NCBI GenBank assembly: GCA_959022495.1
Contig: CAUEYX010000005.1
Span: forward strand, 62,001-126,000
Length of the DNA stretch: 64,000 nucleotides
Direction: 5' to 3'
Source: an uncultured Lachnospiraceae bacterium
Lineage (GTDB): Bacteria; Bacillota; Clostridia; Lachnospirales; Lachnospiraceae
The notes below the pieces were generated by a model. That model worked only from the letters and a program-made list of their open reading frames with translations. It did no database searches and was not told the origin of the DNA. Shown here piece by piece: positions 17,987 through 27,544 of this stretch. Both the position numbers and the translations under genes were made by a program. Position 1 is the first letter of the stretch; each line of letters opens with the position of its first letter.

Positions 17987-19441
17987 ATGGAGAGAACGAC
18001 TGGGCAGACGTTAGAAAACTATAAAATAGAGCCGTTTACACTTGTGCATGACATTGTGGTAAACTGGTGGGTCATACTGCTGGGGGCATTGTCAGCGGTG
18101 ATGCTCTCCTATATTTTCCTGAACCTCAGCTATGTCCCTGAGTATACGACCAGCGCTACATTTGTTGTATCTTCCCGCAATACGGCGGCAACGTACTCCA
18201 CATTGAGCTCGTCGAGTACGATGGCAGATACATTTCAAAGGATCATTGAGAGCAATGCCATGCAGGATATTCTCTGCAGCAAGCTGGGAGTCGATGAAAT
18301 CGAAGGGGATATCCAGGCGAATGTGGCGGAGGGGACGAACCTCCTTGAACTGAGGGTTACAGCCCCGACCTCCAGAGAATCATTTGATATTATGGAAGGG
18401 ATTTTGGAAAATTACTCCAGCATTTCTTTCTATACGCTGGGGGACATTGTACTGAATGTGCTGCAGAATCCCGCCATTCCATTCTCACCGGATAACCCGC
18501 TTAACATGAACGGAATGCTGAGGCGGGTGTTCCTGCTTGCGGCAGCCGCATTTGTCGTTCTGTTCGGCATTCTGTCTGTGATGAAGGATACCTTAAAGAC
18601 GGAGGAAGACGTAGAGGATAAGCTGGACGCAAGGAGCCTTGGGGCAATCGCGTATGAACCCAAGTATAAATCTTTCCGGGAACTGCTGCGCCGGAAGAAG
18701 AGAGGGCTGCTGATCACAGATCCTCTGGCCGGGTTCGGATTCGTGGAGAGCTACCGGAAATTGTTGTCGAAAGTAGAATACCGCATGGAAAAGGAAGGCT
18801 GGCAGACCCTCGTGGTAACCAGTGTGTCTGAGAACGAGGGGAAGTCTACTGTTGCGGCGAACTTAGCGATCAGCCTTGCCAAGATGGATTACCGGGTGGT
18901 GCTTGTGGATGGGGATCTGAGGCGTCCGGCCCAGTTCCTGATCTTTGGCCTTCACCCGAAGGAAGAGAATGAGCTGGGAGAATTCTTAAAGCGGAAGAAT
19001 AATTATGAGCTTCTTATGAAGACAGATGTTCCGAAGCTGTATGTAATCGGCGGGCGCAACTGCTATTCTTCCTCAACGGATATCCTCCAGAATGATATCA
19101 CGCGGAAGTTCCTGAAAAGATGTAAAGAATCAGCGGACTTTGTAATCATTGATTCTTCGCCCACAGCGGCTCTTGGCGACGCCGAGATCTGGGGCCAGTA
19201 CGCGGATGCCGTGCTTTTTGTAGAAAAGCAGAACTACATTTATGTAGAAGAAATCAATACAATGCTTGATAAGTTCCGGTCACAGCGCTCGAATGTCCTG
19301 GGAGTTGTGATGAATGGAGTACAGTCATTCGGAGGCGTTGCCAGTGCCACACTCGGAAGGTACAGCAGCCGTTATGGCGAGTACGGTAACTATGGGAAGT
19401 ATGGGAAGAGACATAAGGAAAGTGAAAATAGCGAAAAATGA
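17987..19441 (+). CDS. Wzz-type chain-length protein fused to BY-kinase (first copy)
   Basis: 484 residues. The Wzz part has membrane helices near residues 30-50 and 180-200, with an outside loop between them and the Pro-rich PAIPFSPDNPLN before the second helix. The kinase domain follows: Walker A region SENEGKST, A' motif VVLVDGDLRRPAQF, Walker B FVIIDSSPTAAL. The C-terminus is Tyr-rich (RYSSRYGEYGNYGKYGK), the autophosphorylation cluster. It controls polymer length and export with the phosphatase at 16336. Gram-positive systems usually split this into two proteins, so the fusion is notable. The end overlaps the next gene by ATGA. Confidence 0.9.
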   Translation: MERTTGQTLENYKIEPFTLVHDIVVNWWVILLGALSAVMLSYIFLNLSYVPEYTTSATFVVSSRNTAATYSTLSSSSTMADTFQRIIESNAMQDILCSKLGVDEIEGDIQANVAEGTNLLELRVTAPTSRESFDIMEGILENYSSISFYTLGDIVLNVLQNPAIPFSPDNPLNMNGMLRRVFLLAAAAFVVLFGILSVMKDTLKTEEDVEDKLDARSLGAIAYEPKYKSFRELLRRKKRGLLITDPLAGFGFVESYRKLLSKVEYRMEKEGWQTLVVTSVSENEGKSTVAANLAISLAKMDYRVVLVDGDLRRPAQFLIFGLHPKEENELGEFLKRKNNYELLMKTDVPKLYVIGGRNCYSSSTDILQNDITRKFLKRCKESADFVIIDSSPTAALGDAEIWGQYADAVLFVEKQNYIYVEEINTMLDKFRSQRSNVLGVVMNGVQSFGGVASATLGRYSSRYGEYGNYGKYGKRHKESENSEK

Positions 19442-20943
19442 GTGAGAACAGAGAAGTAACTGAGAACACAAGGACAGAAGAGATTGAAAAGATCGATATA
19501 CTGAATCTGGTGGCCGCGTTCTGGAACGGATTTAGAAGGCTCTGGATACTGCTGGCGCTGATTGTCATTGCGTGTACACTGCGTTCGTATTTCTCCACAA
19601 GTTTTTCTTACACACCGCAGTATGTGGCGTCGGCGACGGTATCTGTCACCACGCCCAGCGGCGGCTACACGGATACCAAATCCGCCCAGGATATGGCGGA
19701 GATCTTTCCCTATGTCCTGACGAGCGGGGTCCTTCGGGATGTAGTAATCAATGACTTGGGATTAGATTACTTACCGGGGTCGATCAGTGTAAAAGCGGAG
19801 GAAGGGGTAAATATGCTGACCATCTCTGTTTCCTCCAATGACCCGCAGATGGCGTACAATATCCTGCAGTCTGTGATCGAGAAATATCCGGAAGTGGCGG
19901 AGTATATTTTCGGACAGACAAGGCTGGAAATCCTGGATGAAACCGGGATACCGTCAGATACACAGCGCGAGATCGTGATAAGGGGGTCCTATAAGAGGGG
20001 CGCGCTTCAGGGTGTGATTGTAAGCGCAGTCATTCTCTGCCTTTATGTGTTTTTCAAGCGCACTGTGCATTCCAAGGACCAGCTTAAGAAAAGGATCAAT
20101 ATCAAAGATCTGGGAAGCCTGCCTTATGTAAAGCAGAAGAAACGGAAAAAAGAGGAAAATAATAATATCAACATTCTGAATGAGCGGATTCCGCCGGTCT
20201 ATGAGGAGGCTGTGCGAAGGCTCAGAATCCGGGTTATGAGGGAGCGCGAGCAGCAGAAAGGCGGCGTGATTATGGTGACCAGCTCTGTCCCGGGAGAAGG
20301 AAAGACGACCGTGGCGGTGAACCTGGCAATCGCGATCGCGAAGCAGGGGAAAAGCGCGATCCTTGTTGACTGCGATCCGCGCAACCCATCGGTAAAGACA
20401 GTCATGCAGCACGAGGAGCAGCACCAGGGGATCGGCGCTGTGCTTAGGGGAAAGCTTTCTCTGGAAGAGGCGCTGAGCGCGGCGCCGGAGACGGGCGCTG
20501 AGCTGAGTATCCTTTACGGAGGCGAACCCAATACAGAGGACGCGGCCCTGCTGGGTTCCAGAAGGATGGGCGAAGTGATAAAAGAATTGAGAAACCGCGC
20601 GGATTACGTCATACTGGACACCGCGCCTGCCGAACTGCTGGTGGACGCGTCCCTCCTGGTGAAGCATGTGGATTCTGTGTTATATGTGATACGCTGTGAC
20701 TATACGAAAATGGGCAAGATCAGACGAGGGATCGAGGTACTGTCCATGCGGAACGCGAATCTTTTAGGCTATGTGTTTAACGGAGATACCAGCCGCAAAG
20801 ACAGCCGGTACGGATATGGGTATGGGTACAATCGGTATGGCAGATATGGAAGATATGGCCGGTATGGAAGGTATTCCCGATACGGCAGGCTGAAAGATAC
20901 GGGTAAGACAGAGGATGAATCAGGGCGTATCATCAAAGAGTGA
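19438..20943 (+). CDS. Wzz-type chain-length protein fused to BY-kinase (second copy)
   Basis: 501 residues, a diverged paralogue of the preceding gene. Two membrane helices (about 33-53 and 190-210) flank the Wzz loop. The kinase part has SVPGEGKTT (canonical BY-kinase Walker A), AILVDCDPRNPS and YVILDTAPAELL. The tail is an almost pure YGR/YGY repeat, with about a dozen Tyr in 30 residues. A tandem pair may form a hetero-oligomer or set two chain lengths. The stop lies 32 bp before the LCP gene. Confidence 0.9.
   Translation: MSENREVTENTRTEEIEKIDILNLVAAFWNGFRRLWILLALIVIACTLRSYFSTSFSYTPQYVASATVSVTTPSGGYTDTKSAQDMAEIFPYVLTSGVLRDVVINDLGLDYLPGSISVKAEEGVNMLTISVSSNDPQMAYNILQSVIEKYPEVAEYIFGQTRLEILDETGIPSDTQREIVIRGSYKRGALQGVIVSAVILCLYVFFKRTVHSKDQLKKRINIKDLGSLPYVKQKKRKKEENNNINILNERIPPVYEEAVRRLRIRVMREREQQKGGVIMVTSSVPGEGKTTVAVNLAIAIAKQGKSAILVDCDPRNPSVKTVMQHEEQHQGIGAVLRGKLSLEEALSAAPETGAELSILYGGEPNTEDAALLGSRRMGEVIKELRNRADYVILDTAPAELLVDASLLVKHVDSVLYVIRCDYTKMGKIRRGIEVLSMRNANLLGYVFNGDTSRKDSRYGYGYGYNRYGRYGRYGRYGRYSRYGRLKDTGKTEDESGRIIKE
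20811..20893 (+). repeat. Tyr-Gly-Arg codon repeat at kinase C-terminus
   Basis: Imperfect tandem 9-bp units of the form TATGG(A/C)(A/C)G(A/G), encoding YGR/YGY steps. It lies inside the second BY-kinase gene and encodes its phosphorylation cluster. Units could expand or contract by slippage, changing tyrosine number. Confidence 0.6.
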
Positions 20944-20975
20944 CAGGGAGATGGATTGAATAAGGAGATAGAGAA

Positions 20976-21974
20976 ATGGACGAAAATAAGGATGAAAATA
21001 AAGTCGAAAAGAAAAAGAAGAAGAAAAAAAGCTTATGGAAGCTGATGAAAAAACACAAAGCGGCGTCCATTGTCATCTGCCTGTTTCTGGTCTGCGTGCT
21101 GACAGTGGGAGGTGTAATCGGGTCGATCATGTGGGGACTTTACGGTGATTCGGTAGGAATCGTAGAACCGGATGAGGTAGACCCGAAGGCAAAAGACGTC
21201 CAGATCGCCAGGGAAGATCCGAAGGATGAAGATGTCGTCAATGTCCTGCTGGTAGGGTCGGACTCCCGTGATCCCAATGCGGAGATGGGGCGTTCTGACA
21301 CGATGATGCTCGTATCCTTTAATAAAACAAAGAACAAAGCGTCCGTTATTTCTTTTCTGAGGGATACCCTGATTGAAATTGACGGATACGGACAGAGCAA
21401 GCTTGGACATACCTTCGCATACGGAGGTGTTGGGCTTACGATCAACACCCTGAATAAGCAGTTTGACCTGGATATTCAGGATTATATTGTCATCAATTTT
21501 GAAAATCTGGTGGGTATCATCGACCAGCTGGGTGGAATCAAGGTCAATCTCACAGAAGAAGAGGCAGAATATTACCGTGCCACCGGAATGCCGGATATCC
21601 AGTCCGGGTATGTGACGCTGACCGGGTCCCAGGCTCTGGCACACGCAAGAAACAGGAGCCTGGATAATGATTTCGGCAGGACAAGGCGCCAGAGAGCCGT
21701 TCTCTATGGTATTTATAATAGGGTAATGGAATTAAAAGACCCATCGGTGATCCTATCCCTCATTAATTACTGCATGACGCAGGTATCCACGAATATGAGC
21801 GTGACAGAGATCTATGATATCGCCACGGATGTGCTTGGACTTGAACACCTGACGACCCAGCAGGCGGCCGTGCCCAAAGACGGCACTTACACGTTCGGGA
21901 CATATGATGAGCTGTCCGTCGTGGAAATTGATTTGGAAGCAAATAAACAATATATAAAAGAACTGCTGTATTAA
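20976..21974 (+). CDS. LytR-CpsA-Psr family glycopolymer transferase
   Basis: 332 residues. A Lys-rich cytoplasmic head (KVEKKKKKKKSLWKL) is followed by one membrane helix (about 29-52) and an outside LCP domain. Typical motifs are VNVLLVGSDSRD, RSDTMMLVSF, SFLRDTLIEI, FAYGGVGLTINTL, GGIKVNL, ALAHARNRS and FGRTRRQR; the Arg and Asp residues here bind the lipid pyrophosphate. LCP enzymes attach capsule or teichoic polymers to peptidoglycan. This is strong evidence for a Gram-positive wall. Confidence 0.94.
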   Translation: MDENKDENKVEKKKKKKKSLWKLMKKHKAASIVICLFLVCVLTVGGVIGSIMWGLYGDSVGIVEPDEVDPKAKDVQIAREDPKDEDVVNVLLVGSDSRDPNAEMGRSDTMMLVSFNKTKNKASVISFLRDTLIEIDGYGQSKLGHTFAYGGVGLTINTLNKQFDLDIQDYIVINFENLVGIIDQLGGIKVNLTEEEAEYYRATGMPDIQSGYVTLTGSQALAHARNRSLDNDFGRTRRQRAVLYGIYNRVMELKDPSVILSLINYCMTQVSTNMSVTEIYDIATDVLGLEHLTTQQAAVPKDGTYTFGTYDELSVVEIDLEANKQYIKELLY

Positions 21975-21988
21975 CCAGCAGAAAATGA

Positions 21989-22035
21989 CCCCGGAGCAGT
22001 ACTCGATGAAGATAATGGCAGTGCTGCATCCGGGG
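21989..22035 (+). terminator. Stem-loop after the LCP gene
   Basis: ccccgga (21989-21995) pairs with tccgggg (22029-22035), and the inner arms gcagtact and agtgctgc extend the stem. The T-run is weak (atttctgt), so termination may be incomplete. It separates the regulatory front from the CapD-like gene. Confidence 0.5.
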
Positions 22036-22302
22036 ATTTCTGTATAACTGGTAATTATTTATAATTCAGCGAGGCACCTTGTTTTTTCAGATGTATTAAG
22101 ATAGAATATAGGTCGCGCGCGGGAAAGACAGAATAAACGGTCTTTATTTCTAAAATAGAATAGTGTACTATATGGAACTGGTAAAAATCACCAAAATTTT
22201 ACATTTAACACTTTTTTAGCAATATCATTATCAGATTATGGTATAATTTAAAACCGAAAATTGAGACATGATTCTAATATTTGAGAGTTACAGAGGGTTT
22301 TT
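22036..22302 (+). promoter_or_regulatory. Capsule biosynthesis promoter region
   Basis: The 267-bp AT-rich gap before the CapD-like gene holds an extended -10 box TGGTATAAT at 22239-22247 without a good -35. Transcription would start near 22254, leaving a leader of roughly 50 nt. No gene is supported here. Confidence 0.5.
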
Positions 22303-24174
22303 ATGAAGGCTAATTTACATAGATTTTATCGCAGCAGGGAAGCCGTCATTAAAGGAGCGGCTCTTTTTTTGCTTGATATTATCCTGACAGCTGCATGTAT
22401 GGTCGGGGCATTATGGCTGAGATTTGATTTCAGCCTTCAGAATATTGAATCGGTTTTCTGGAATTCCGTAACAAGTTATATGTGGATTAATATTGTGTGC
22501 ACGGTGCTGGTCAATGCATTCTGCCACTTATATTCCAGCCTATGGCGCTTCGCCGGGCTGGAGGAGCTGAAGAACGCGATTGCGGCCATTGTTCTGTCGA
22601 GTTTTATGCAGTACTGCGGAATGCGCCTGATGGGATATGATGTACCGAGGAGTTATATATTTATTTATATCCTGCTGCTATCGGTCTGCGTGATAGTGCC
22701 CAGGTTCTCCTACCGTTTTTTGCGGATTGCCTATAAAAACCATGAAGTGATCTGGCAGACAAAACCCGTGGTGACCATGGTCGTCGGCGCAGGCGCGGCG
22801 GGATACATGCTGGTCCGGGAGATGAAGAACAGCAAGCATCTGAACAGAAAAGTGCCCTGCATCATAGACGACGACCAGCAGAAGATCGGAACCTACCTCC
22901 ACGGAATACCGATTGTGGGCGGTAAAGAGTCTATCCCGGACATGGCAAGGAAATACAATATAGAAGAGATTATTATAGCAATCCCGACCTTGAAAGAGGA
23001 AAAGCGCAGAGAACTGCTGGAGATCTGTCAGAATACGGCGTGCAAGATCAAGATGCTCCCGGGCATTTACCAAATGGTGAATCAAGAAGTCGACATCTCT
23101 ATGTTGAAGGATGTCAGTATCGAGGATCTTCTTGGAAGAGAACCGGTAGAACTTCAGATGGAAAAGATCGGGAACTATATTGGCGGCAAAGTGATTCTGG
23201 TGACAGGCGGGGGCGGCTCTATCGGAAGCGAAATCTGCCGTCAGATCGCCCTGCATGATCCGAAGCTGTTGATTATTGTGGATATCTACGAAAATAATGC
23301 CTATGCCATTCAGCTGGAGCTGCAGAAAAAACATCCGGAGCTTAAGCTGGAGACGCTGATCGCATCTGTGCGCGACCAGAAAAGGATTGAAGACATTTTC
23401 GAGACTTATCGACCGGATATCGTATATCATGCGGCTGCGCACAAGCATGTGCCGCTGATGGAGGACAGCCCGGATGAGGCGATCAAAAACAATGTGCTGG
23501 GAACCTATAACGTGGCGGGCGCCGCGGATAAATTCCACGCTCAGAAGATGGTGCTGATCTCTACAGATAAGGCTGTGCGACCAACCAATGTGATGGGGGC
23601 ATCCAAGCGGATCTGTGAGATGGTCATTCAGACATTCTCCCAGATATCCAGGACAGAATACGCGGCGGTCCGGTTTGGCAATGTGCTGGGAAGCAATGGA
23701 AGCGTGATCCCGCTGTTCCGCAGACAGATCAAAGAGGGGGGACCGGTGACAGTAACTCATCCGGACATTATCCGGTATTTCATGACTATTCCTGAAGCGG
23801 TGAACCTGGTCCTTCAGTGCGGCGCTTACGCAAAAGGCGGCGAGATCTTTATCCTGGATATGGGCGAGCCGGTACGGATACTGGATATGGCGAAGAAAAT
23901 GATCCGCCTTTCAGGTCATGTGCCGGGGGAGGATATTAAGATTGAGTTTACGGGATTGAGGCCCGGAGAGAAACTGTACGAGGAACTGCTCATTGACGAT
24001 AAGAATCTTGTAAAGACAGAGAATGACAGGATATTTGTGGCGCAGATGGGGAAGGTTGACGCCCAGGAGACGGGAGCGAAAATACGGGAACTGATCAAGC
24101 ATGCTTATGAGGAGGCACGGGATATCAGGGAGGAAATTAAAGGGCTTGTGCCGGAATATGTTCCTAAATCATAA
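22303..24174 (+). CDS. CapD/FlaA1-type nucleotide-sugar dehydratase, membrane-bound
   Basis: 623 residues. Four membrane helices occupy about the first 150 residues, followed by a Rossmann-like linker and then an extended SDR domain. NAD binds at TGGGGSIG (301-308). AAAHKHVPLMEDSP and STDKAVRPTNVMGASKR are diagnostic of the CapD/PglF branch, with Met in place of the usual catalytic Tyr of YxxxK. These enzymes make 4-keto-6-deoxy UDP-sugars from UDP-GlcNAc, starting an amino-sugar such as QuiNAc, FucNAc or bacillosamine. It probably supplies the first sugar for the transferase at 24991. The gene is GC-richer than what follows, so the mosaic boundary lies just after it. Confidence 0.92.
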   Translation: MKANLHRFYRSREAVIKGAALFLLDIILTAACMVGALWLRFDFSLQNIESVFWNSVTSYMWINIVCTVLVNAFCHLYSSLWRFAGLEELKNAIAAIVLSSFMQYCGMRLMGYDVPRSYIFIYILLLSVCVIVPRFSYRFLRIAYKNHEVIWQTKPVVTMVVGAGAAGYMLVREMKNSKHLNRKVPCIIDDDQQKIGTYLHGIPIVGGKESIPDMARKYNIEEIIIAIPTLKEEKRRELLEICQNTACKIKMLPGIYQMVNQEVDISMLKDVSIEDLLGREPVELQMEKIGNYIGGKVILVTGGGGSIGSEICRQIALHDPKLLIIVDIYENNAYAIQLELQKKHPELKLETLIASVRDQKRIEDIFETYRPDIVYHAAAHKHVPLMEDSPDEAIKNNVLGTYNVAGAADKFHAQKMVLISTDKAVRPTNVMGASKRICEMVIQTFSQISRTEYAAVRFGNVLGSNGSVIPLFRRQIKEGGPVTVTHPDIIRYFMTIPEAVNLVLQCGAYAKGGEIFILDMGEPVRILDMAKKMIRLSGHVPGEDIKIEFTGLRPGEKLYEELLIDDKNLVKTENDRIFVAQMGKVDAQETGAKIRELIKHAYEEARDIREEIKGLVPEYVPKS

Positions 24175-24206
24175 AATATAGATTTACTGCTGAGGTGTAA
24201 TAACGA

Positions 24207-24965
24207 ATGGAATTAAACTTAACGAATAAAAAGATTCTAATTATTGGGGCCAGTAAAGGAATCGGAAGGGGTATTGTTAAGGGATTTGCTAAAGAGAATA
24301 CAAATTTGGTAATCGTTGCAAGAACAGAAGAATTGTTGCAGGAAGTACAAAAAGAAGCACTCGAAAATGGAGCCGAGTCTTGTATATATATTGTTAAAGA
24401 CATTATGAATTGTGACACAAAAGCATTTGCAAAGGAACTGCTTAGCATATATGGAAATTTTGATGTGGTGATTCATAATGTGGGCGGGTCATTAGTAAGC
24501 AGAGATCATCTTGCAGGAGCTGAGGAATGGGAATATGCATTAAAGTTTAACGCGCTGGCGTCTATAGATATGAATAGTGTATTGATCCCCCCTATGATTG
24601 AAAGAGGATATGGACGTGTAATTCATATTTCATCCATATCAGCAGTTATGTTGAGGGGAAATCCATTATATGCCTCTGCAAAAGCTTTTTTAAATGCATA
24701 TGTGACGACAGCAGGGCGCCAGCTTGCACCAACAGGTGTTTTGTTGTGTTCCGTTATGCCCGGTGCAGTTTCGTTTCCGGGAAGCTATTGGGATAAATTT
24801 GTACAGGAGGGTCATCCTAGGGTGGACGATTTTCTACGGCACCATCAGGCTGTGAATAGATTTGGCACACCAGAAGAAATCGCTAATGCGGTTGTGTTTA
24901 TGGCAAGTGATAAGTCAAGTTTTATGCAGGCTGCTAATATACCCGTTGATGGCGCTAACATGTAG
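24207..24965 (+). CDS. SDR-family oxidoreductase of the capsule locus
   Basis: 252 residues. The classical SDR cofactor motif GASKGIG is near residue 14, NVGG near 91, Ser in HISSISAV and the catalytic YASAK near 157. The C-terminal PVDGANM is typical of FabG-like members. It probably reduces a sugar or sugar-phosphate ketone for a special capsule residue; substrate unknown. It opens the AT-rich variable part of the locus, 32 bp after the CapD-like gene. Confidence 0.88.
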   Translation: MELNLTNKKILIIGASKGIGRGIVKGFAKENTNLVIVARTEELLQEVQKEALENGAESCIYIVKDIMNCDTKAFAKELLSIYGNFDVVIHNVGGSLVSRDHLAGAEEWEYALKFNALASIDMNSVLIPPMIERGYGRVIHISSISAVMLRGNPLYASAKAFLNAYVTTAGRQLAPTGVLLCSVMPGAVSFPGSYWDKFVQEGHPRVDDFLRHHQAVNRFGTPEEIANAVVFMASDKSSFMQAANIPVDGANM

Positions 24966-24990
24966 AAAATATCTGGAATAGGAATTAGGA

Positions 24991-25644
24991 ATGAAGAGAG
25001 TAATAGATATAATAGTTTCGGGAATTGGGTTAATCCTGTTGTCTCCGATCTGTTTAATTTTGGCGTTTTGTATTATGATTGATTCACCAGGGGGCGTGTT
25101 CTTCAGAGGACCCCGGGTAGGGCAGAATGGAAAAATATTTTATATATACAAATTTCGTTCTATGATTAAAGATGCAGAAGGGCGCGGAAAATGGAATGTA
25201 GGGGATAATGATACGAGAATTACCAGAATGGGACATTTCCTTAGAAAAAGCAAATTGGACGAAATCCCTCAATTAATTAATGTTTTTAAGGGGGATATGA
25301 GCCTGGTTGGCTATAGACCGGAATTGAAATATTATGTTGATATGTACACGGAAAGAGAAAAGCCTATTTTGGATTTAAAACCAGGGATAACAGATTGGGC
25401 ATCTATTACAAATTTTGACCAATTTGTAGGGTTTACAAAAGCTGATGATCCGGATAAATATTATCTGGAAGTCGTGCGGCCATTAAAGCTGGAACTACAA
25501 CTGTATTATAGATATCATCATAATTTGATGGATGATTTTAGATGTATAGTATGGACTGGTTATAAAGTATTAACCAGATCGTCCAGACTGCCGAAGGAAA
25601 TTCAGAAGATAGTTGATGGGTATAGATATGCAAAAGAAGGATAA
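24991..25644 (+). CDS. Initiating sugar-1-phosphate transferase (bacterial sugar transferase family)
   Basis: 217 residues. One N-terminal membrane helix (about 5-28) is followed by the conserved catalytic core: FFRGPRVGQNGKIFYIYKFR SM, GRFLRKSKLDE-like segment (GHFLRKSKLDEIPQL), NVFKGDMSLVGYRPE and LKPGITDWASI. It moves a sugar phosphate from a UDP-sugar to undecaprenyl phosphate, starting each repeat unit. It is short, lacking the multi-helix N-terminus of WbaP, so it is a PglC/WcaJ-core type. The end overlaps the acyltransferase frame. Confidence 0.93.
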   Translation: MKRVIDIIVSGIGLILLSPICLILAFCIMIDSPGGVFFRGPRVGQNGKIFYIYKFRSMIKDAEGRGKWNVGDNDTRITRMGHFLRKSKLDEIPQLINVFKGDMSLVGYRPELKYYVDMYTEREKPILDLKPGITDWASITNFDQFVGFTKADDPDKYYLEVVRPLKLELQLYYRYHHNLMDDFRCIVWTGYKVLTRSSRLPKEIQKIVDGYRYAKEG

Positions 25645-26611
25645 AACAAGGTTTGAATTTATCAATGTGCTTAAAGTTTTAGCGGCTGTATTAATCACCA
25701 ATTCACATTATACCAGTATATGGCCCTACAGTTTTATGGCATTTGGCGGGCTTTTAGGTGATGTATTATATTTTGCTATATCAGGTTTTTGTCTGGCTGA
25801 TATAAAAGAGTCTTTCCCCAGATGGTATTTAAAAAGAATATTAAGGATTTACCCTATTTTATGGATAGTGAATATCATTGGTGTCGGCATTGGATACTTC
25901 AAAATTTCATCAGTAAAAACGTTTATCGAGTTATTTATATACCCAAGCTATTTCCACTTTATAGCATCAATCATGGTATTGTATATAATTTATTATTTTA
26001 TAGTTAGATATCTGCTGAGAAAAATCGGGTTTAAAGTAGTAATGATCTGTCTCACAGGAGTCTATACAGTTGTTTATGTACTGATGTATGATAAATCTTA
26101 TTACCATATAGATGTGGTTGAAGAAGGTATGGTGAGATTCCTTTTCTTGGCGGCAATGTTGCTTGGGGTATACTATAGAAACTATTCAACTAATGAGAAA
26201 ATGGGAATCTTACAATACATACAGGTCACGGGTCTGTTCTTTCTGTATTTAATCAGTAAAGTTGCTTTCTCAAGGATTAATACGATAAGTATATTCCAGA
26301 TATTCAATGTTGTGATATTGTATATATTATTACAGGCAATATTTAAAGTGGCCAAAGCGAATGAAGACGTAATTATGAATGCAGGGAAGCATTTTAAATC
26401 GTTCGTCAATTTTATAGGGGCGATGACTCTGGAAATATATCTTACGCAATATATAATCTATTATATTTGCGCAGACAAAATGGGATTTCCGGTGAATTTT
26501 ATTGTTGTAACAGTGGGCATTATCATATTGTCATGTCTGGTACATTATGTGGATAAATTATTGTTCTCTAAAGTCAGACTGAAACTAACAAAGAGGAAGA
26601 GTTATGAATAG
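25628..26611 (+). CDS. Membrane acyltransferase, acyltransferase 3 family
   Basis: 327 residues from ATG 25628; TTG 25613 and ATG 25616 are alternatives and none has a strong ribosome site. About ten membrane helices are seen. The N-terminal RFEFINVLKVLAAVLITNSHY has the family signature, with the catalytic His in NSHY. Such proteins transfer acetyl groups to sugars of surface polymers from the cytoplasmic side. It is probably a capsule O-acetylase. It overlaps the previous gene by 17 bp and the next by 8 bp. Confidence 0.87.
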   Translation: MQKKDKTRFEFINVLKVLAAVLITNSHYTSIWPYSFMAFGGLLGDVLYFAISGFCLADIKESFPRWYLKRILRIYPILWIVNIIGVGIGYFKISSVKTFIELFIYPSYFHFIASIMVLYIIYYFIVRYLLRKIGFKVVMICLTGVYTVVYVLMYDKSYYHIDVVEEGMVRFLFLAAMLLGVYYRNYSTNEKMGILQYIQVTGLFFLYLISKVAFSRINTISIFQIFNVVILYILLQAIFKVAKANEDVIMNAGKHFKSFVNFIGAMTLEIYLTQYIIYYICADKMGFPVNFIVVTVGIIILSCLVHYVDKLLFSKVRLKLTKRKSYE

Positions 26612-27527
26612 TAAGGAATTAGCATGGAAAATAAGACGTCACGGAATTGAAATGACGCATTTATCTCATGGATCACATATAGGTGCTGTATTGTCGGTTG
26701 CGGATATTTTGGGAGTATTATATGGAGATATCTTAAGATATGATGCCAGCGATGAAAGGGCTGAATGGCGTGATAGAGTGATTTTAAGCAAAGGCCACGC
26801 TGGAGCGGCAATATATGCGGCTCTGGCAGAGGCAGGCTTTTTTGATGTGGCGGAATTAAAAACGCATTATGCAAATGACAGCCGATTATCTGGACATGTG
26901 TCACATAAACTTCCCGGAATTGAATTTTCTACTGGTTCATTAGGGCATGGACTTTCAGCAGCAGCTGGAATGGCACTGGCTGCGAAAAAGAATCATATGA
27001 CACATAGGGTATTCGCCATTTTGGGTGATGGTGAATGCGATGAAGGCTCGGTATGGGAAGCTGCGTTGTTTGCAAATCATTTCAGCCTGAATAATCTCAT
27101 CGCGATTATAGATCATAACAAAATGCAAAGTTTGGATTTCTGTGAAAAAACATTAAAACTGGAAAGCCTTAAAGAAAAATGGGAATCTTTTGGCTGGAAT
27201 GCACTTGAAATTGACGGACATGACCATGAACAGATCAGAATGGCAGTAAATTCACCTAAAGGTGATGGGCCGACAGTAGTTATTGCAGATACGGTTAAAG
27301 GTAAAGGAGTATCATTCATGGAAAATGATATTTTATGGCATTATCGTTTTCCACATGACGGATGGGAGTATGATTGTGCCGTTAATGAACTGCATAAAAG
27401 TAAGCCTGAAGGTGTGGAAGATATTTATACACCTGCTGGAATTGTAAATCCATGTCTGCCCGATGAAAATGCAGATATTGGGAATGACCACACAATGAGC
27501 GCAGGATATCACCCCAAGTTTTTTTGA
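26604..27527 (+). CDS. Transketolase, N-terminal (thiamine-binding) subunit
   Basis: 307 residues. The thiamine diphosphate motif is ILGDGECDEGSVWEAALFANHFSLNNLIAIIDHNK (GDG...N), in short steps GDGECDEG and IIDHNK. HLSHGSHIGAVLSVADILGVL and SKGHAGAAIYA are typical substrate-side parts. It forms an alpha2beta2 enzyme with the next gene and moves a two-carbon ketol between sugar phosphates. Placement inside a capsule locus suggests a role in making an unusual sugar or in supplying pentose phosphate. Confidence 0.92.
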   Translation: MNSKELAWKIRRHGIEMTHLSHGSHIGAVLSVADILGVLYGDILRYDASDERAEWRDRVILSKGHAGAAIYAALAEAGFFDVAELKTHYANDSRLSGHVSHKLPGIEFSTGSLGHGLSAAAGMALAAKKNHMTHRVFAILGDGECDEGSVWEAALFANHFSLNNLIAIIDHNKMQSLDFCEKTLKLESLKEKWESFGWNALEIDGHDHEQIRMAVNSPKGDGPTVVIADTVKGKGVSFMENDILWHYRFPHDGWEYDCAVNELHKSKPEGVEDIYTPAGIVNPCLPDENADIGNDHTMSAGYHPKFF

Positions 27528-27544
27528 AGTTAAAGAGGTACTAT

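Noticed and set aside
20811..20893. Tandem repeat considered as a CRISPR array
   Set aside because: Units are 9 bp and coding, without spacers.
22678..23760. 360-codon minus-strand frame opposite the CapD-like gene
   Set aside because: Shadow of a convincing dehydratase gene; the translation is His/Arg/Leu-rich nonsense.
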